Shown: piece after piece, positions 49,701 to 59,969 of the stretch | Position numbering within the stretch: position 1 is the stretch's first letter | Layout: each line of letters begins with the position of its first letter | Assembly: GCA_013398295.1 (NCBI GenBank) | Contig: VZSF01006828.1 | Coordinates: 1,813,588 to 1,877,587, forward strand | DNA from: Chionis minor | Taxonomy: Eukaryota; Chordata; Aves; Charadriiformes; Chionididae | Length of the DNA stretch: 64,000 nt | Direction: 5' to 3' | Translations under genes and position numbers: made by a program | Notes under the pieces: model-generated | Databases searched by the model: none | What the model was told of the DNA's origin: nothing | Seen by the model: only the letters and a program-made list of their open reading frames with translations

Positions 49701-50170
49701 GAACAATATATTGCTTAAAAACAATTCCTTGTAAACCACTTAAATAGTAAAAGCAAACAATACCTTAAGAAATAAAAGGAATTTATATTCTGAAGGATCA
49801 AGTTATTATTTTGGCTTGTTGATCTGAAATAAACTACTCTATTTATTAGAGCTCAAGTCATTTAGGAACTATAACCACAATGATCTATATGTAAAGATCA
49901 TGGCAAGGAAACACAACTGTAACATAAATATTTAGGATTTCAACACAGCAAAGAACACACACAACTTCTTAGCTGAAGGGGGAGAGAGTGATAGCACCGC
50001 CCTTTCTGGCAGCCACCAAACAACAACCAGGGAAAGAATTTTACTATTTGCAGAGAAGCAAGAAATTGAAGAGGGTTTTTGTTTTGGTTTTTTTTAAAGG
50101 AAAAAAACTGACCCAAAAGCTTTTCTTGGTAAGACTTGCAGCTTGTAAACCTAATTTCCAAAACTACAAG
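46800..50170. other. Non-genic unique sequence
   Basis: Apart from the A/C-only tract at 47094-47146 no repeat or gene is recognisable. Open frames such as 48504-48836 (+), 48521-48856 (-) and 48794-49162 (+) overlap one another on both strands and show no known domain. A partial REST-like half site near 48478 does not hold over its second half. Confidence 0.6.
47094..47146. repeat. A/C-only low-complexity tract
   Basis: Fifty-three nt contain only A and C, as irregular AAACC/AACACC words. It is preceded by an A/G-rich stretch (47061-47092). Confidence 0.9.
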
Positions 50171-50179
50171 CTGGAGCCA

Positions 50180-50660
50180 AAGCTGGCACTGAGCACGCAG
50201 GCACGCGCCGCAAGCCGGGCTGACTGATGGGCAACCCTGCCCGGGGCAGCCAGCGGACCAGGAACTTAATTAAAAAGAAACCAAATGAACCCGAGCTCTC
50301 AAGATGGCTCCGAAGGATGGGCTGAGGAGAGGGAGCGAACAAAGAGCCACCGCAGCGAGCGCAGCAGCCGCCCGAGGGGTGCTCCTTGGGAAACTCCTCT
50401 CAGACTCCTTCACTCTTACTCAAGCCTCTTTCCTGCGTCTCAGGGAGAAGAAAAAACCTGCCCTGGGATTGATTATGCCGTACAAGCCCGTGCTCAGCAC
50501 TCCTTACCTGCCTCCTCCCTCTCACTCACTCCGTTTTGGGATCCCCGACCAGCCCGGCACAAACTGCTGGCAGAGGGTGTGATGGCCGGCGTTCCTCTGC
50601 TTCATACCTGGGTGCGGGACACTGAGCATGCTCCCGCGTCCTCCCCGGCCAGGTTTCAGG
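50180..50660. promoter_or_regulatory. CpG cluster, possible CpG island or distal promoter
   Basis: By eye roughly 27 CpG dinucleotides fall in about 480 bp, against very few in neighbouring DNA. The densest parts are 50195-50260 and 50290-50385. Within it, CAAGATGGCTCCG at about 50299-50311 resembles a YY1-type initiator (AAGATGGC), and an open frame of 92 codons starts at its ATG (50304, +). No TATA box, clean exon or recognised protein accompanies it. This could be an alternative first exon or promoter of a surrounding gene, an enhancer, or only a local GC-rich patch. Confidence 0.35.
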
Positions 50661-50874
50661 GGGAGAGAGAAGAAAAAAAAACCCAAAGGAAAAAAAAAAA
50701 AAGAACAAAGCTTCCCTGAAAGCAGATTAGAGATGTCCCAGCAGTGGATGAGCTTTATCCTGGATCCGTTTCAAAGCATTTCAACTCAAAAGGGGATAAA
50801 GCAGCGAGTAAACTGCACACAGCCATAGCCTGCTTTAGCAACAGACTCTAAATCAACCCATACAATCAAAAAGT

Positions 50875-51010
50875 CCTTCGGGGGGGGGGGGGAACACAGG
50901 GGATTTGGGCCCCATTTCAGGGGCTGGNATAAAATAACCCAAAAAAAAAAAAAATTCTTTGGGGGGGGGGGGGAACACAGGAGATCTGGGTCCCATTTCA
51001 GGTGCTGGCA
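50875..51010. repeat. Tandem duplication with 81-bp period, G13 in each copy
   Basis: Copy one has G13 at 50880-50892 and copy two has G13 at 50961-50973, each followed by AACACAGG-GAT-TGGG-CCCATTTCAGG-GCTGG. The two copies differ by about four substitutions over the 35 bp after the G run, so this is a diverged duplication, not a simple assembly echo. An ambiguous N (50928) sits at the end of copy one. An A14 run (50941-50954) separates the copies. Confidence 0.85.
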
Positions 51011-51028
51011 AAAAACACCTGCATGTTT

Positions 51029-51052
51029 GTATGTGCCTCAGTTTCCCACCTA
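51029..51052. mobile_element. Possible MIR-type SINE remnant
   Basis: TGTGCCTCAGTTTCCCACCT resembles the complementary-strand MIR block TGTGCCTCAGTTTCC-CATCTGTAAAATGG. The complementary word GAAACTGAGGCAC recurs at about 33154 and 57110. The match is too short to be certain. Confidence 0.3.
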
Positions 51053-51059
51053 TAAGGAG

Positions 51060-52845
51060 CAGCTGTGAAGGCCTGGCTTACTCCTCCTTTTGCTCGCCTT
51101 GCCTGTAGCACATTTGAGCAATGCACAGCCTTTTACAAGAAATTTTTACAATGCCTAAGACAACAGGGCCTTGACCTCTATTATAGCTGCTAAAGAGTAT
51201 CACATTGCTTGCATCACTGTAAACCCAGAACTTAGGCAAATAAGGAACAGCTCCCAAGTGACTCTCAAAAAAAAAGTCTCTTCCAGTCTCCAAACAGTGC
51301 CAGCAATATAATCAAAGCTGCTGGAGCCAAGACATGAAACCTTATAGATCAGAAACGAAAAAGGGCAGAAGGATGAAAATGGCAGGCTGCTTTCTCGCAG
51401 CTGCGAGTGCACATTTGGTCCAGGGACTACTGCTTCCCCGGAGTCGAAGGTTGCCAGGAATCTTGCACCAGAATCTGATCCAATTTCCATATAGCTTCCT
51501 TATGTCCCCCGCACTCCAGCATGAAAACCCACGCTTGGCTGGACAGCCACCGCTCTCCCAGTTGGAGGGCTTGCTCTGCCCATTTCGCAGCAGGATCCCC
51601 ATGACACGTCCATGTCACACCTCAGGTGAAAATCCCAAATCAGACGACTCCTTATAAACGCACTATTTATGCCAGACCCCGGTGCCAGTCTGGCCAGACG
51701 GCTGGGACGGGGACCAAGGCTCCGGCGGGTGCCTGTGCGGCGGCTGGCACCCCCGCCGGCCGGCTGGGGCAGAGCTGGCACGCTGACTTGCACGTCCCGC
51801 TACAGAAATAACCACTTTTAGCATATCTGCCTTGTAAATTATGCCATTTCCCCAGGTCTTCCCAAGCTGCAAATATGCTCTTCTAATTGATTTGGGACTT
51901 GGGGAGGTGTAGAAGTAGCCCACACTGAAGACAGACAACTGGAGACCAGTGTTACCAGTACCCTGACTTCGGGAGCCCAGGCAGAAACCATCTGCACAAG
52001 CACAGGTAACACAGGTGTGATCCTGCCCTCTCCTTTCTTCAGATCTCCCCTGGTGTTCACAAAAGCTGTGCTACCAGGCTGGTTCATTTTACTTTGAAAT
52101 ACAGAACAGGTTAAACTACCTGAAGAGGCGACAGCAGGTTGGCCTGGAAGCTGATGGAGCCGAGTGGTGGAGGCGAGGGTTAGCCCTGAGCAGGAGCCAC
52201 ACACCTCTCCCAGGGGCCAGGGTCACCGTCACCATGGGGCACTGCTGGGCAGCGATGTTGGCGATGGAGGATCTGCTGGGACCGGGCAGCCTCAGGCTTC
52301 ACCACAGGGCAGAGAGGAGTCGATGCCCAGCTCTCAAAAGCTATGAAATTCAAAGACTTTCAGCTGAAATCGGGTGTTTCCTTACAATGGCCCAGCAAAG
52401 TAGCCCAAGAGGACATGCCAGTCTCCACCAGAACAGTTCTGGTCTCCTGGTGGTCCATACTGGATGGAAAGGATAACATGGGTTGTCCACGTTCTGAATT
52501 TTTAAGCCAGACAGGTACAATATATTCCGAGGAAGAAAGATTTCTGGTACCGTGAAAGGAAGAATATACACAATAAATAAAGCATCCAGCATTTGGGAAG
52601 GACCCTTCTGACTTCGCAATCCATAAAAGAAGGTTTATCAGAGTATAGTGATTCCCATGTGGGACTGGAAATAGGTTACACTGGGAGAAAATTTTGGCCA
52701 CGTCAAGGTTTTGGGAGTCTTTTTGTTTTTCTTCTGCTTGCTTGGGTTTGTTTTTGTCATCAGCAGTTTGATTCTTGTGCTAAAACTTATAATCCCAAGA
52801 GACCACCAACCTTTTCAAAGTAAATCAGACCTTATCAGTCCCATA
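51060..52845. other. Non-genic sequence with a CpG cluster
   Basis: No gene is recognisable. A compact CpG cluster at 51670-51800 holds about 14 CpG in 130 bp, around 'ctccggcgggtgcctgtgcg' and 'ccgccggccggc'. Open frames on both strands cross it without known domains. The remaining sequence appears unique. Confidence 0.55.
51670..51800. promoter_or_regulatory. Short CpG-dense cluster
   Basis: About 14 CpG are visible in 130 bp, in GC-rich DNA containing GCCGGCCGGC. It is 1 kb from the larger CpG cluster at 50180-50660. It may be part of the same regulatory region or simply GC-rich. Confidence 0.3.
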
Positions 52846-52847
52846 TC

Positions 52848-52932
52848 AGGACCTGGTAGAGTAGGGTCAATGGTTGGATTAGATAATCTTAAAGGTCTTT
52901 TCAAACTTAAATTATTCTATCATTCTATGATT
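52848..52932 (+). mobile_element. CR1 LINE 3' tail, old diverged copy
   Basis: The blocks AGGGTCAATGGTTGGATTAG, ATAATCTTAAAGGTCTTTTC and the tail ATTATTCTATCATTCTATGATT reproduce the terminal part of CR1 in order on the plus strand. Substitutions are more frequent than in the copies at 20430 and 62342, suggesting an older insertion or another subfamily. Only about 85 bp remains. Confidence 0.85.
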
Positions 52933-53734
52933 ACACCTGCCCCTAAGGACCCCCCAGTCTACCCCACGCCCTATGTTTCTTACTGAACAAAAGCATAAAT
53001 CATCACCAACATGCCCCCACCATCCTGGATCTGGCCACACCTGCATCATTTGCCACCACCCCATCTATTGCTTCACCCCAAGGCAGTCCCACAAAGTTGG
53101 GATCACAGCACAGCTCAGAGCCACCGAACAGGATAGTCAGTGTTGTGATGATGAGGAGGCCACCCAGAGCTGGGGACGTGTCACCTGAGTCATGGAAGCG
53201 AGGAACCTCCAGGCACCCCGAACAGCAGAGGTGCGGAGCGCATCTCTACGTACCTGCACTGACAGCGTTGACATCAACCACTTGGCAAAGAGTAACATCC
53301 ATGTGTCCCCAAAAAAGCTAATACGGTTCTACAGGATTTTGCCTTTAAAAAGTCAATCATTGCAGTGAATAAAGTTCTACCAAATGCAGCAGAAAATAAA
53401 CTTCAAAATATAATCGTATGCACTTGTACTAGGAGCTTTAAAAAAGCCATGCTGTTCAGCGCGCCAGACTGCTGCAACCTACCCGGTCCCGATACACTCA
53501 GTTCTGAGCAAATGCAGCACTGAGCTTCTCCTTAACGACTTCAGTGCTGCCAAGGCTGATGATTTTCACACATATCTGATGGTTTTCTAAAAAAACTCGG
53601 CTCCTGGAGTCATGCAATAAAGTAGAAATATGCACTTTTATTAAGTAAAAGCCTTTTAAGATCATCATTTTTGCCCAGGGAACAAAAAAGAAAAAAGAAT
53701 TTTACATTACAAAACTGGAAAAATCCTAGAGCTA

Positions 53735-53757
53735 AAGGACCCTTTAACAGGGTCCTT
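53735..53757. repeat. Perfect hairpin (9-bp arms)
   Basis: AAGGACCCT and AGGGTCCTT are perfect complementary arms around the loop TTAAC. It is followed about 40 bp later by a T run (about 53799-53811) next to TAGCTC. No RNA gene is recognised. Confidence 0.55.
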
Positions 53758-54269
53758 AACATTGCTTTAAAGGGATGGCACTAAATAAGCTAAAAGCTTT
53801 TTTTTTTTTAGCTCATCTCACAACTTACATGAACATTTAAGTTGTTGGGGGTTTTTTCCCCCAGAGATTTATGCTGTAATTCTAAGCAGTGAATAAATTC
53901 AAGGAAATGAGGAGCTCTCTGCCGTCACTTCAACAGTATGAAACAAGGTGACATGCACAGAATAAATTCCCAATTATTCCTTCAGTTCTTCCTGTCACCA
54001 CAGAGTGCTGTGTCTTTAAAATAATAAAATAAAAAAATTAAACAATCTGGAGAGCTGTAAATGCACAGACAAAAGGGTCCATGTTCCGCTGTAAGATCTT
54101 CTCCCTCAAATCCAAATAACTCTATTGGGCTTCCTGATCTCCCAGTTTCTGAGGTGAAACTCCAGCTGAAAGCCAATGCAGCATTGCCTGCTGGTGCCTG
54201 CCAATTCTGAGTCACATCAGGAACTGAAACACTTTCAAAATTAAGAAATAATTATAAAAAATGAACCCC

Positions 54270-54850
54270 CGCACCACTTAGCCGCTACACTCCCGGCGGG
54301 TCCCTGTAGCCAGGCTCGCGTTGGGGCAGCGCAGCCCCGACCCATCAGCCTTGATGCCGAGGACGTGGCGAAGGCAAACCCCAGCACAGCTCACACCACC
54401 GGCTGGTGCCGAGCGTCTGTACTTGCTGTTCTCCCACCCATCTCTTGGGATGTCCCACGGAAAGGCAGCAAAGTCCTTCCCACAGCTCAGGCTCCTGCCC
54501 TGCTTGACCTGGGACCCCCTCAGCCCCAGGGAAATGAGACCAACAGGAGCTCTTCTCTCCTCTGCACCCAATTCACTTGGTGGCTTTGAGCAGGAAAGGA
54601 CCAAAGCTCCTCCATCATCTCCTGCTCCACATTTGAGCCACCTCCAATGCTGTAGGAGAGTCTCAGAGCGGAGGTTTAGAAACCTCCTCCTCCTCACGGC
54701 GACAGGACCGCCGAGCTGCCCGAGTTCACCGCTCCTCCGGCGACAGCCGGATTCTTCCCACAGCAGAAGGTGGCTCCAAGCGCTCCGTGTCCTCGCGTCA
54801 ACTCTCCACCCTGTCTCATTAAGACGTTCCTCCCCGCTGCCCCCTCCTCG
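54270..54850. promoter_or_regulatory. CpG-dense region
   Basis: Two sub-clusters are visible: 54270-54420 with about 14 CpG (cccggcggg, ctcgcg, agcgc) and 54690-54850 with about 16 CpG (cggcgacaggaccgccgag, tcctcgcgtc). A less CpG-rich stretch separates them. No transcription start or exon can be assigned. Confidence 0.3.
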
Positions 54851-55425
54851 CTCTTAACCTCTGTGAGCACTAATGGGCTCCTTTGCAAATCCAGCGCACA
54901 TTCAGTAGAGCTCAGCAGGCTTGAAACGCTAATATTCTCATGCATATACAGGAAAGCAAGTTTTATTCTAAATAGAAGTGGCAGCTTCTAATTTAAGACT
55001 ATATAATTTGACTGCCAGGCACAACAAAAACTACCTATTTCCCATGTAGGCAAACAGCCTGTTACAACACTGTCTCTATGTGCAATTTCAAATAAAAAGT
55101 GACCGACTTCTGCGTTATACAGAAATTGCAGGGGTTCCCTTCGCTGCTAACCCCTTCTGCTGGGGGCTCAACTCCCCAGCAGCCCAGTTGTGTTTTTTAC
55201 GGATGAAATTCCACTCCCTCCGCTAACACTATCAACCAGTCACCGAGAGCAAGAATTGCATTAAATTCTTTCACCCAGAGTCAGACTGCCCATGGGGGCA
55301 GGGGTGAGGGAGCGGATGGAGGGGAAGCAGCCAGGGACCGGAATCCCACATGATCCTAAACACAGAGGGCTTCTCATCTGCTTTTTAAAAATGCTTAGCC
55401 TTCTTTATACATGTGTCCCTGTATT

Positions 55426-55462
55426 TATATACGCACATACACGTGCACATATATACATGCAC
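55426..55462. repeat. Alternating purine/pyrimidine tract (37 nt)
   Basis: Every step from 55426 to 55462 alternates pyrimidine and purine. The tract mixes TATATA, CGCACA, CACGTGCAC and ATATATACATGCAC. Such runs with CG/CA steps are known to adopt Z-DNA under supercoiling, and the embedded palindromes (CACGTG, GTGCAC, TATATA) could extrude. Confidence 0.75.
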
Positions 55463-57103
55463 TCTGTGAAACGCAATTTAAGTCATGCATGCTGTCACTG
55501 CAGTGACTTGTGTGCCTGTCGCCAACAGACCCAGCAAACGTGCGGACCTGCTGTGCCCCACATTGCACCTTTTCCTTGCCGAAACGCAGGAAATCCAAGC
55601 TTTCCACTTCCAGGCACTGGACCCCAGTCTGAACTGGGCACAACCTCACTCCAGTGGGAAACATCCCCACCACACGGATCCGGAGCACGATGCACATGGC
55701 TTTATCCGCTTTATTTTTCAACTCTCTGAATTGGTAGAATATGTTTAGCTGTTACACATGGACCTCGGATCCATAATCCCACCCTCAGCAGCTGTTCCAG
55801 GCGCTGCGGTATTTACAGCAGATGTTACAGCTCCGAAAGAAGGTAAAACAATTGAAACTTCCGAAATTGGGGCTGCGGGGAGGCAAAGCAGAGCACAGCC
55901 CCTGTGTGGAGCGGCAGCCGGGCTCGGACACTCAGCTGCGGACGCAGCACCACGCACGCGGTAAAGAGCCACGTCACAGCGTACAGCAGCTTAAGGAAAT
56001 TTCAAGTGTTACCGTAGTGGCATTAATAAGCTGTCAGCTTCCTGCGAGTCAAGCAGCAGAGGCTGAAATTCAGTGTTTAAAGGATGATTAAATATAAGTG
56101 ACTTAAATTATACATTCCAGTTGTTGGAACTGACACCATTTAAAACACACCATCTATTCCCCATTTCCTCTGACACTGATTACTAGCCACAAAAAGATGA
56201 GCATTTTCTTACAGGCACTCTCAAGTACCAAACTTGGGATTTATAAATTGGAGATAATTAAAACGCTTTGCATTACAAATAGAGTAAAAGATTTACATTC
56301 CGTGGGCCACCTGAGAACACGTAAAGAGTCAAAATGGACATTTTATACCTGAAAAGCTGCCTGCTCTCTATCAAGGCTGCTAATTCAGGCACAAGAAGCT
56401 GGGAGCTATTTTACAGTGGATTCAATATCAAACATTTGCTGAGATGGTGGATGACCCGAGACGGACTCAGGACCCATCGTTAATTCTTCCACATGGAGCT
56501 CTGTAAGCCGAAGCTCTATTAAGCTGACACAAATAAATCGCCTGTTTCTCCTTGATAAACACATGGAGCGACTTGCAAGACGTTACCTTTCAGATTTCAA
56601 AGACAAGGAGCTGTATGATTTTCTTGGCTAGCCATGATGGCGCTTTACCAGGAGCAAGGAAGGGAGACGTGAGGCATCGCCCAACGAGAACTGGGAGAGC
56701 CCCTTCCCCATCCACCCAGAGCACCCACAGCCCCAGCCAGAGGCCAGTTGGGTTGGCCCCAATTCCTGACAGACCAGCAGCTCCTTGCAACCGGGGTCAC
56801 ACTTGTGACCTTGTGGTCAGATACCCCAGCCCAGAGATTCTGGATTTTGCCTCGCGCAGAAATTGCACTGGTGGTGTGAGCAGTAGAGACCAAGCTTGTA
56901 AGCTCCAAAGAAAACCCTCTGAGACCGTTTAGCCTCCTAAAATGACTTGGGAGGAAGAGTTTCGTTCTCAATTTAGCCCAGAGAACCAGGAGAAACCCAT
57001 GAAGAGTCAGTGGGATTCTCCAGCTGAGAACAAGCTCTTTCCCAGCATTTCTAACCCACAGCCCTCTCAGCGCTCTGCGAGCACCACTGACCCCTTTCCT
57101 TCG

Positions 57104-57124
57104 GGAGGGAAACTGAGGCACAAG
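57104..57124 (+). mobile_element. Possible MIR core remnant
   Basis: GGGAAACTGAGGCACAAG matches the MIR core word over about 16 bp, with little similarity beyond. Listed because the same word recurs near 33154 and, complemented, at 51029. Confidence 0.2.
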
Positions 57125-58764
57125 TCAGTGTCTCTTGGGCAGCCCTGGGACAAGCCGGTTGCGATGCCCCCTCCTCGCACCGGGCTGCCAGCCACACCAC
57201 GGTTGTGGTCCTTCTTGCTGCTGTGCTGAGATGGTGAGAGCAAAGACCCTCAAATTCCTCCCGGAATTATGGTCTCGTGCAAGATGCCCAACTCTCCACC
57301 CCAGTGACAATGCACATGAAGGGATTAACACCTGCCAGTATGAGAGCAGATGATGGAAATGTGCATGGGCATCTCAGTAACTTCAAAAAAGGTCCTTTTC
57401 ACATGATTTTCCTCCCTTCCCTGAAATTTCCAAGCCAGAAAAAGCAGTATCAATCTCACTGCCTGGTGGGAACAAGTTAGAGACTAATTAAGCACAGAGA
57501 TCTCAGGGAAAGAGTCTCCAAGGAATCTTTTCATTTGAACAAGGAGCCTTACAAAATACCAGGAGAAAGAGAAAAAAAGAAAATAGCAAAAAAGAAAAAA
57601 GCCTAATTCTGAATCTTCGCTGCCAGCTCGCTTTTCCCTGCACTCACAGGAGCGCAGAGCATCGTAGACTCAAAACAGGAGAAGCGGCTCCGAAATACTC
57701 GGAGGAGAGCTGTTGGCTGCGAGCATAAGACAGAGGGAGAGGAGAGGCAATGCAAACAGCAGCAAATATAAACAGTGACTCAGGACAGGCAGCAAATAAA
57801 CAGCGCTGTAACAATTTTTGCAATTATAATTCAAACCAAAATAAACAAGAATGACAGTCCAGCACAAGGAAAGGGAGGATGACAGTGCTGGAAGAGGGGT
57901 GTGGGGACTCCATCACACTCACATCTGTTGCTCCCATAACATCTCAAATGAGCAGCTCCAGAAAGAAACAGAGCGAGGGAAGGAATAATGTATGGGACAG
58001 CAGCAATTTCTTGTGATCTACATCCATGCTTGAAGTTTTCATGACTGCACAGAGAGAAGAATTTATATCCCAAAGCCACATAACAGCCTACAACACTGCT
58101 ACTGGTTTTGACCTCCCGGCCCCTGAAAACACCTCTACCAACAGAAATAAAAAGTCAAACTTGGTGGGTTAATGAGTAAAATAGACCTTGCGTGGCGGGT
58201 GGATGGACAGAAGGCAACGGAGTGGGGGAAGAAATCACACCATCGGAAAGAGGCACTGGTTTAACTGTTCTGCAAATCCTCCAGTGAAGCAGATTCACAA
58301 TTTCTTTTGCTTTTGCTTCATTACCCTCCTAGTGAGAAACTCTCCCCCAGTATGCACCTTGAATATTTTTTTCAGGCAAATCAAGGTACTTTCCCCCAGC
58401 GGGTACTAAAAGCTGCTCAGCATCCTTTTTACAGAAATCTTTTATGCATCAGAAAATGTATTGCCTGCACTCAGGCTTATATTTCCAAATACAATTCCTT
58501 CAGCTTTCCCCCTCCGGCCTCATTTGCCGAGCTTCCCATCTGTGCACTTCACCTCCAGGCTTGCAAGCGTGACCGTTTCCCTCCTGCCTCGCACTGCCCG
58601 GCACCCCTCACTGCAGCAGGAAGCAATTATCAGCCTCGTCTTTACCCATGACACTTCTGTAATGGTGACTCAAAGAGAGATTTGACTCCTTTCCTCAAAC
58701 CTCAGGGCGCTGTTGGCTTGTCTGAGCTGGCCATCCACAACAGCCCCCATCGCCACGTACCACC

Positions 58765-58815
58765 CTGCACCGCTCCTCCTCCTCTCCTCCTCCAGCTCCT
58801 GCTCCCTCCGGAGCC
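58765..58815. repeat. C/T-rich (TCC)n-like tract
   Basis: Irregular CTCCTCCTC units with few purines on the plus strand. A shorter pure (CCT)n block lies at 59009-59026. Confidence 0.7.
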
Positions 58816-59008
58816 ACCACTGCACCCTCCTCTTCCCTGTACCTCATCGTGTTGCTGTTCACCAAGATGATCTGAAATTCTGCTTCTAAACTGTAGTCCC
58901 ATCCGCAGCCCCTCTCATGCACTAACAGGTTATCCCATTAAAGAGGGAATTTGGACAGATTTCCCTATTTTTTTTTTCCTTTTTAGTTAGCTTTTCTTTT
59001 AGACCCCA

Positions 59009-59026
59009 TCCTCCTCCTCCTCCTCT
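59009..59026. repeat. (CCT)n microsatellite
   Basis: About five to six CCT/CTC units in a row. Confidence 0.7.
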
Positions 59027-59514
59027 CTGCTGTTCACAAATTGCTCTGGAACTTTTTTTGAGGAATCGGGGTCAGATTCTCTGATCCTCTGGGTCTCCCC
59101 TTCGCCTCTCACCGAAGGTCTGGAGTGGGCTTTGCTCTGCTCCTCTTCCCTCCCCACCACATCCCTGGGGAACATGGACAGCATTCACCAATGGTTCAGA
59201 GCTTGCTGAGACCGGGTTTTCCTCAAGTCACCTAGAATAATTTCACCAAGCCCAGCGGACGTGAGCAGTGGACAATCCCTCCTTTCTCTATTCACATTCC
59301 CTTACCTCCCCTCTTTGAAAAAGCTACACGTCTGTGTATGTAATTAGCATTACAGTTTTGGAAGGACTGAAACAGAGGAAGCACAGAGCACGTCCACCTC
59401 TTGCAACCCCTCACCTCTCTGGCGTTGCTCTGCTCCTCCACAGTCTTTCTCACACGTTCCACTTTTTTTGCAAGAACTTCCCCCAATTAGGAAACCATCA
59501 AATAAATAGTTTTT

Positions 59515-59528
59515 CCACTAGAGGGCAC
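59515..59528 (+). promoter_or_regulatory. CTCF binding motif (full core match)
   Basis: CCACTAGAGGGCAC matches every position of the vertebrate CTCF core CCASYAGRKGGCRS. It is in the same orientation as the motif at 3344-3357, about 56 kb away. The motif is seen directly; binding and boundary function are inferred. Confidence 0.6.
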
Positions 59529-59865
59529 AAAGACAATTTCTCCTAAATGGAAACTGATATTAGAATGATTAATAAAATAACTACTAGCATCTCACCAAAG
59601 GTATTTCAAATTCCAAGAAATTAACACTTAATAAGTTGAGATATCGTTCCAACTCACCAACACCACTAAACGTCTCTAACACGTAGAAATTGCAAACCTA
59701 GAAATCCAAAAGTGACACTACTCTAACAAGATCTCCTATACAACACTAAGCACATTATCCAGCAATTTCTACACCGTCCACAGCTTCTCATTAGGCACAG
59801 ACCACGGTATTAACACAGCGCTGGAGACAGAAAATCCATCCTAGTATTTTTTAAGTTGAACTTAC

Positions 59866-59910
59866 CCAAATTCAGCTTCAAGTTGCTGAACTTTTTTACG
59901 CGTTTGTTTC
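59866..59910 (-). other. Exon-like stretch, minus strand (weak candidate)
   Basis: A 45-nt segment lies between an AG acceptor (acttcttttgatctag) and a strong donor (TGG|gtaagt). One frame reads KQTRKKVQQLEAEFG, a coiled-coil-like string, with phase 2 at both ends. That phase is compatible with the candidate exon at 10243-10389, but no intervening exon is known and the gene is not recognised. A competing plus-strand exon-like stretch starts 5 bp away (59915-59969); at most one is likely to be used. Confidence 0.2.
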
Positions 59911-59914
59911 CTAG

Positions 59915-59969
59915 ATCAAAAGAAGTTCTCTACCAGCAAAGATCTGTTTGCGGATACTTTTAGATCATG
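59915..59969 (+). other. Exon-like stretch, plus strand (weak candidate)
   Basis: The acceptor is excellent: a branch-like ttgctgaac, a pyrimidine run and tttcctag. The donor ATG|gtaagt is strong. Two of the three frames are open (IKRSSLPAKICLRILLDH or QKKFSTSKDLFADTFRS). Neither joins the plus-strand candidate at 61749 without a stop: one frame makes TGA at the junction and the other meets a stop inside the second exon. A noncoding transcript or a decoy is therefore as likely as a coding exon. Confidence 0.22.

Larger units (their letters stand above)
52935..59510. other. Non-genic sequence with CpG clusters and simple repeats
   Basis: No gene is recognisable. It includes a 9-bp-arm hairpin (53735-53757), CpG-dense DNA at 54270-54850, a 37-nt alternating purine/pyrimidine run at 55426-55462 and C/T-rich tracts at 58765-58815 and 59009-59026. 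Large overlapping open frames such as 54321-54857 (+) and 56645-57121 (-) follow GC-rich composition and show no domains. Confidence 0.55.

Noticed and set aside
54321..54857. 178-codon plus-strand open frame
   Set aside because: It is Pro/Ser/Leu-rich as expected from GC-rich DNA with few stops, shows no domain and overlaps minus-strand frames of similar length.
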